A stretch of 64,000 bases of DNA from Rostratula benghalensis. Its lineage: Eukaryota > Chordata > Aves > Charadriiformes > Rostratulidae. A model generated the notes under the pieces. The model made no database searches and was not told where the DNA came from. It saw only the letters and a list, made by a program, of their open reading frames with translations. The stretch lies in the NCBI GenBank assembly GCA_013399305.1, contig VXAI01000195.1, positions 113,006 through 177,005 on the forward strand. The letters are read 5' to 3'. The position numbers and the translations under genes are program-made. Shown one piece after another: positions 61,397 to 64,000 of this stretch. Position 1 is the stretch's first letter; every line of letters begins with the position of its first letter.

Positions 61397-61476
61397 CTGA
61401 AACTCTGTTTCTGGGCTTCAGATCCACCAATCCAGAATGAAAGGGGATTCGAATGGGTTTTCCTTCTCAGACTTGT
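61397..61476 (-). other. Candidate cryptic or alternative exon in intron 1
   Basis: An 80-base segment bounded by a good acceptor (GCTGCTCTCTTTTAACAG) and a strong donor (TTTCAG/GTAAGC). Phase 0 is open throughout, beginning TSLRRKTHSNPLSFW. The other two phases contain stops. At 80 bases it would shift the frame if spliced between exons 1 and 2. It could therefore only be a non-coding 5' exon, a poison exon or unused. Confidence 0.35.
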
Positions 61477-61656
61477 CTGTTAAAAGAGAGCAGCCAATCA
61501 TCCTCCGCTTGGTGTATCTACTTCTTTCTCGAATGAAATCCCAACTATGAACTCCTGATGCTGTTAGAGAGACAAGGCAGGCTGGGCACCTCACCAGCCC
61601 AGCAACGACTACGTTAGTGGGGTCATCGGATTGGTGGATCTAAGACAAAGAAACGG
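61405..61656. repeat. Inverted repeat, 29-base arms
   Basis: Arms at 61405-61433 and 61628-61656 match at about 23 of 29 positions. The inner 14 are perfect (AGATCCACCAATCC against GGATTGGTGGATCT). The loop is about 194 bases. The left arm lies within the candidate exon at 61397-61476 and the loop contains its acceptor. Confidence 0.65.
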
Positions 61657-62065
61657 ATTTAGGGAGAAAAAAAAAAATTCCTCTTGCCCCTGCCCTGAAT
61701 CACCCAACAACCAACCGACGTTTAGGGGCTACAGCTCACTTTGCAAAGATTAAGGAAGATGAGAAGAAACTACGATGCAAATAATGGAGCAAACACTAAA
61801 GCTTTGACCTCACAAACCTGCTCCATCAACTGCCAAAACAACAATACACAGCTTTTCAAAGCAGTCCAACACAGTTCTCCTAAACTGCCAGAGACAAATG
61901 CTCTAAAGCATTTTCTTCCACTGATTATTTCCCTGTTTCCAGGCTCGAAATGACCTGACTCGCCTCACCTATCTGCAGCACCAAGATGGAGTCTTCAAGA
62001 CACTTATGATCTGAATAACAGCGTTGAATTCAGTAAATTATCGGTATCTCTGGTCTCTGGAAATC

Positions 62066-62105
62066 AATCTAGAACTAGAAAAGAGTAATCTAGAATTAGA
62101 AGAGT
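62066..62105. repeat. Short tandem duplication of about 20 bp
   Basis: AATCTAGAACTAGAAAAGAG followed by AATCTAGAATTAGAAGAG: two adjacent copies with one substitution and a two-base length difference. Confidence 0.75.
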
Positions 62106-64000
62106 ATAAACCAAGTTATGCTACTCCTGGGACAAGAAAAAGTCACCTTTTGCTGAGCAAGATGATAAAAGGTCTTCACTCAACACGTTCTGCTGTACAC
62201 TTCGAGTACGAGGGCCTAATTTAAAGCAGCTTTAACACTAACAGCTAAGAGTCTGGAGAGAGCCCATACTATGTGTGTACCAGAAAATCTATCCTAGAGA
62301 GTCCAGACTGCACAGCTTCCAGTCAGATCTTCAAAATATGGCCTACAAAAATCCTCCTAACAGCAGCCAGAAGCAATAGCAATGTTTCCTAGAACGTAAC
62401 ACTGCAGAATCCACAGAGGAATATGCCACCGCTGTCTCTCACCAATTCCTCTGCTCTCCAACCCCTCCAGAGAGCTCAACCAAACGTTCTTCAGCCACTG
62501 TGCCCCACATCCCAAAGCACCAGCAGCTCAGAGAAGGGTGGGAGAAACTGCCAGTGGAACATATATTGGTGAGGACAATCACGGCCCTGACAACCCAGAG
62601 CCTCCCCAAGAAAGGAGCATCTTCATCCCAGGGTGATTTTCTGCTTTTCTACCACTGGTAAAGCCACAGTCGACTGTATGGTGACATTTCAAGGACAAAG
62701 CAGCACTGTAAGCCTGGTATCATGTCCAATCTAGGATTTTTAAGGCTGCCAAGTAAAGTGATAAGATGTCAAGGCACATGACTCAGAATTTTCAGAGTAC
62801 AATACAGCTCAGTAAAAAGCCAGCTAGCAAAATTATATAAATGTACTGATTTGCTAAGTCACAACAGAGCCAGCAGGGTGTTGGAAAGAGAGGGCACTTC
62901 ACAACAGAGGCTAGTCCTTAAGAATATTTGCAAGTGTTTTACAGCACAGCTCTGATTTTTGTCTGGTGAAGGACTGGAGTGATGGAGACAGCCTGAACAT
63001 CAAGTTGCCCTGGCTAGGCCTTTGCCACCCAAATAGAATTGCCTAAAAGATACTCTACCAAATGCAAGCTGTAATTGTAACTTAAATTTTGCAAACAGAT
63101 ACCGAGTATAATTTTCAAAAAAACCCTGTGGTTTTGTCTGAAATCTTTAAATTGGCATGCCTGAAAAGCAGAGAAGATTTGAATAAAGTACCATCACGTG
63201 AGGCACCTCCACATAGAAGCAGACACCTCGCAAAAAGGCAAAGAATGCAAGTTGTCACAACCTCTTTTATAACAAAACTCCGTATTTGAGAACTCCTCAA
63301 CAGCAGGAAACTCGGAACACAGCCCCGTGGGCTTGTAACACCGAATGTAGAGTTGTGTTTCTCCTCTAAGGCAATGAACAAAACAAAAATCTTGTAGTGC
63401 TGCAACAGCTGAAAGTAGATCTGCAAAGCTTCTTATACCAATTTACCCAAAAAGCACATCAGTCCCCATTCCTAGCAAGTAGGTACCTACCTACATCTCT
63501 ACATCTTAGAAAGTTCTCTCTGTATTTGTACAAAAAATGGGCCTGGGCAGCTGAACTACTCTTCGGTCCTCAATCAAAATGTTCATTTCCTGAGGTGGAA
63601 ATACAGGGATGCAAGTCCTGAGGAGACCTGGGTTAACAAAGCCACGAAGTAACAATATGCTTTAAACAGTCCCATTGTTAATTCACCCTGCATGAGAAGC
63701 AAATCACCTTTCCCAAAAGCGTCAGTGCTTCTGCTGCTGTTGAAATACAAACGGCATTGGGTTATTTTTTGCATTATCTGGTCTCGGGCATACACTACTC
63801 ATACTGGGAAATGTGTGGATGCAGTCCAGGCAAACAGAAGAGTCTGTCAGACATCACACCACTGAGCTCATAAACATACCAATAAACTGGGGAAGGAAGG
63901 GATTTTCCAGAAAAAGTGGATTTTCTGTGAATAATGAAGTACTATCAATAGTCCAAAAATCAAACTGAGAAATCAGATTATATAACAACATAAACAGTGG

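Larger units (their letters stand above)
2346..64000 (-). other. FBXW11: FBXW11 (beta-TrCP2) gene, partial: exons 2-13 and introns; exon 1 outside window
   Basis: FBXW11 is the substrate receptor of the SCF(beta-TrCP) E3 ligase. Its F-box binds SKP1, and its seven-blade WD40 propeller binds DSG-type phosphodegrons such as those of beta-catenin, IkappaB and CDC25A. The choice of FBXW11 over its paralogue BTRC rests on the C-terminus ([14 protein letters not shown]), [15 protein letters not shown] in exon 12, [10 protein letters not shown] in exon 4 and the cassette exon MEDQNEDESPKKNTLWQ. All of these are FBXW11-type from memory of the human proteins. Junctions are GT/AG throughout and split codons are restored. 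The first exon, which should encode about 15 residues, and any CpG-island promoter were not seen. The promoter should lie to the right of the window. Confidence 0.96.
53388..64000 (-). other. FBXW11: FBXW11 intron 1, 3' part (at least 10.6 kb)
   Basis: Runs from exon 2 to the window edge, with no CR1 recognised. It is AT-rich, with a GC-rich coding-like patch (53583-53740), a short palindrome (55092-55109), a possible ORF relic (59625-59822), a candidate cryptic exon (61397-61476) and a small tandem duplication (62066-62105). No CpG island or exon 1 was found. Confidence 0.85.

Noticed and set aside
53388..64000. FBXW11 exon 1 and promoter
   Set aside because: No segment encoding the expected acidic start peptide, no CpG island and no suitable phase-0 donor after an ATG were found. 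It is expected beyond base 64000.
1..64000. CRISPR array, operon, phage or other prokaryotic system
   Set aside because: The window is intron-rich vertebrate DNA with CR1 LINEs. There are no regularly spaced direct repeats, ribosome-binding-site-led gene runs or phage genes.
1..64000. tRNA, rRNA or snoRNA genes within the introns
   Set aside because: No cloverleaf with A/B boxes and no convincing C/D or H/ACA box structure was recognised by eye. A covariance-model scan (tRNAscan-SE, Infernal) would be decisive.

Overview
The window is vertebrate, almost certainly avian, nuclear DNA. It holds most of one split gene on the minus strand. Short exons with canonical GT/AG junctions are separated by AT-rich introns, and the only abundant interspersed repeat is the CR1 LINE, in at least fourteen copies. 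No SINE, Alu or L1 sequence was recognised, which fits a bird genome.

The gene is FBXW11 (beta-TrCP2), the substrate-recognition F-box/WD40 subunit of an SCF ubiquitin ligase. Twelve coding exons were located and their junctions set by eye. From 5' to 3' on the minus strand they are 53286-53387, 32583-32645, 31263-31488, 23137-23323, 22268-22358, 8603-8740, 7531-7649, 6042-6291, 4941-5059, 4232-4342, 3132-3210 and 2373-2534 (stop at 2373-2375). Without the 63-bp cassette exon they give 1581 coding bases, or 527 residues. That equals the 542-residue human isoform minus a 15-residue first exon. Every codon split across a junction is restored correctly, so the gene looks intact. Exon 1 and the promoter were not found and should lie beyond base 64000.

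Layout: 1-2345 is downstream flank or 3' UTR territory with two CR1 copies. 2346-8740 is a compact cluster of seven exons encoding the WD40 propeller. 8741-22267 is a CR1-rich intron. 22268-23323 carries the F-box and linker exons. 23324-31262 is an intron with two CR1 copies. 31263-32645 carries the dimerisation exon and one N-terminal cassette exon. 32646-53285 is a 20.6-kb intron with a nested CR1-in-CR1 insertion. 53286-53387 is the second N-terminal cassette exon. 53388-64000 is part of intron 1.

The two N-terminal cassette exons are both phase 0-0, so any combination keeps the frame. They match the known human isoform difference (542, 529 and 508 residues). No second gene, tRNA, rRNA, CRISPR array or prokaryote-style system is present. 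The points most worth checking are two pairs of oppositely oriented, closely similar CR1 copies that bracket exons 7-8 and exons 5-6 (a layout that favours circular RNA), a cryptic exon at 61397-61476, an unidentified coding-like relic at 11257-11570, the nested CR1, a 16-bp tandem duplication touching a splice donor, and G/T-rich tract expansions, one of them inside a CR1 copy.
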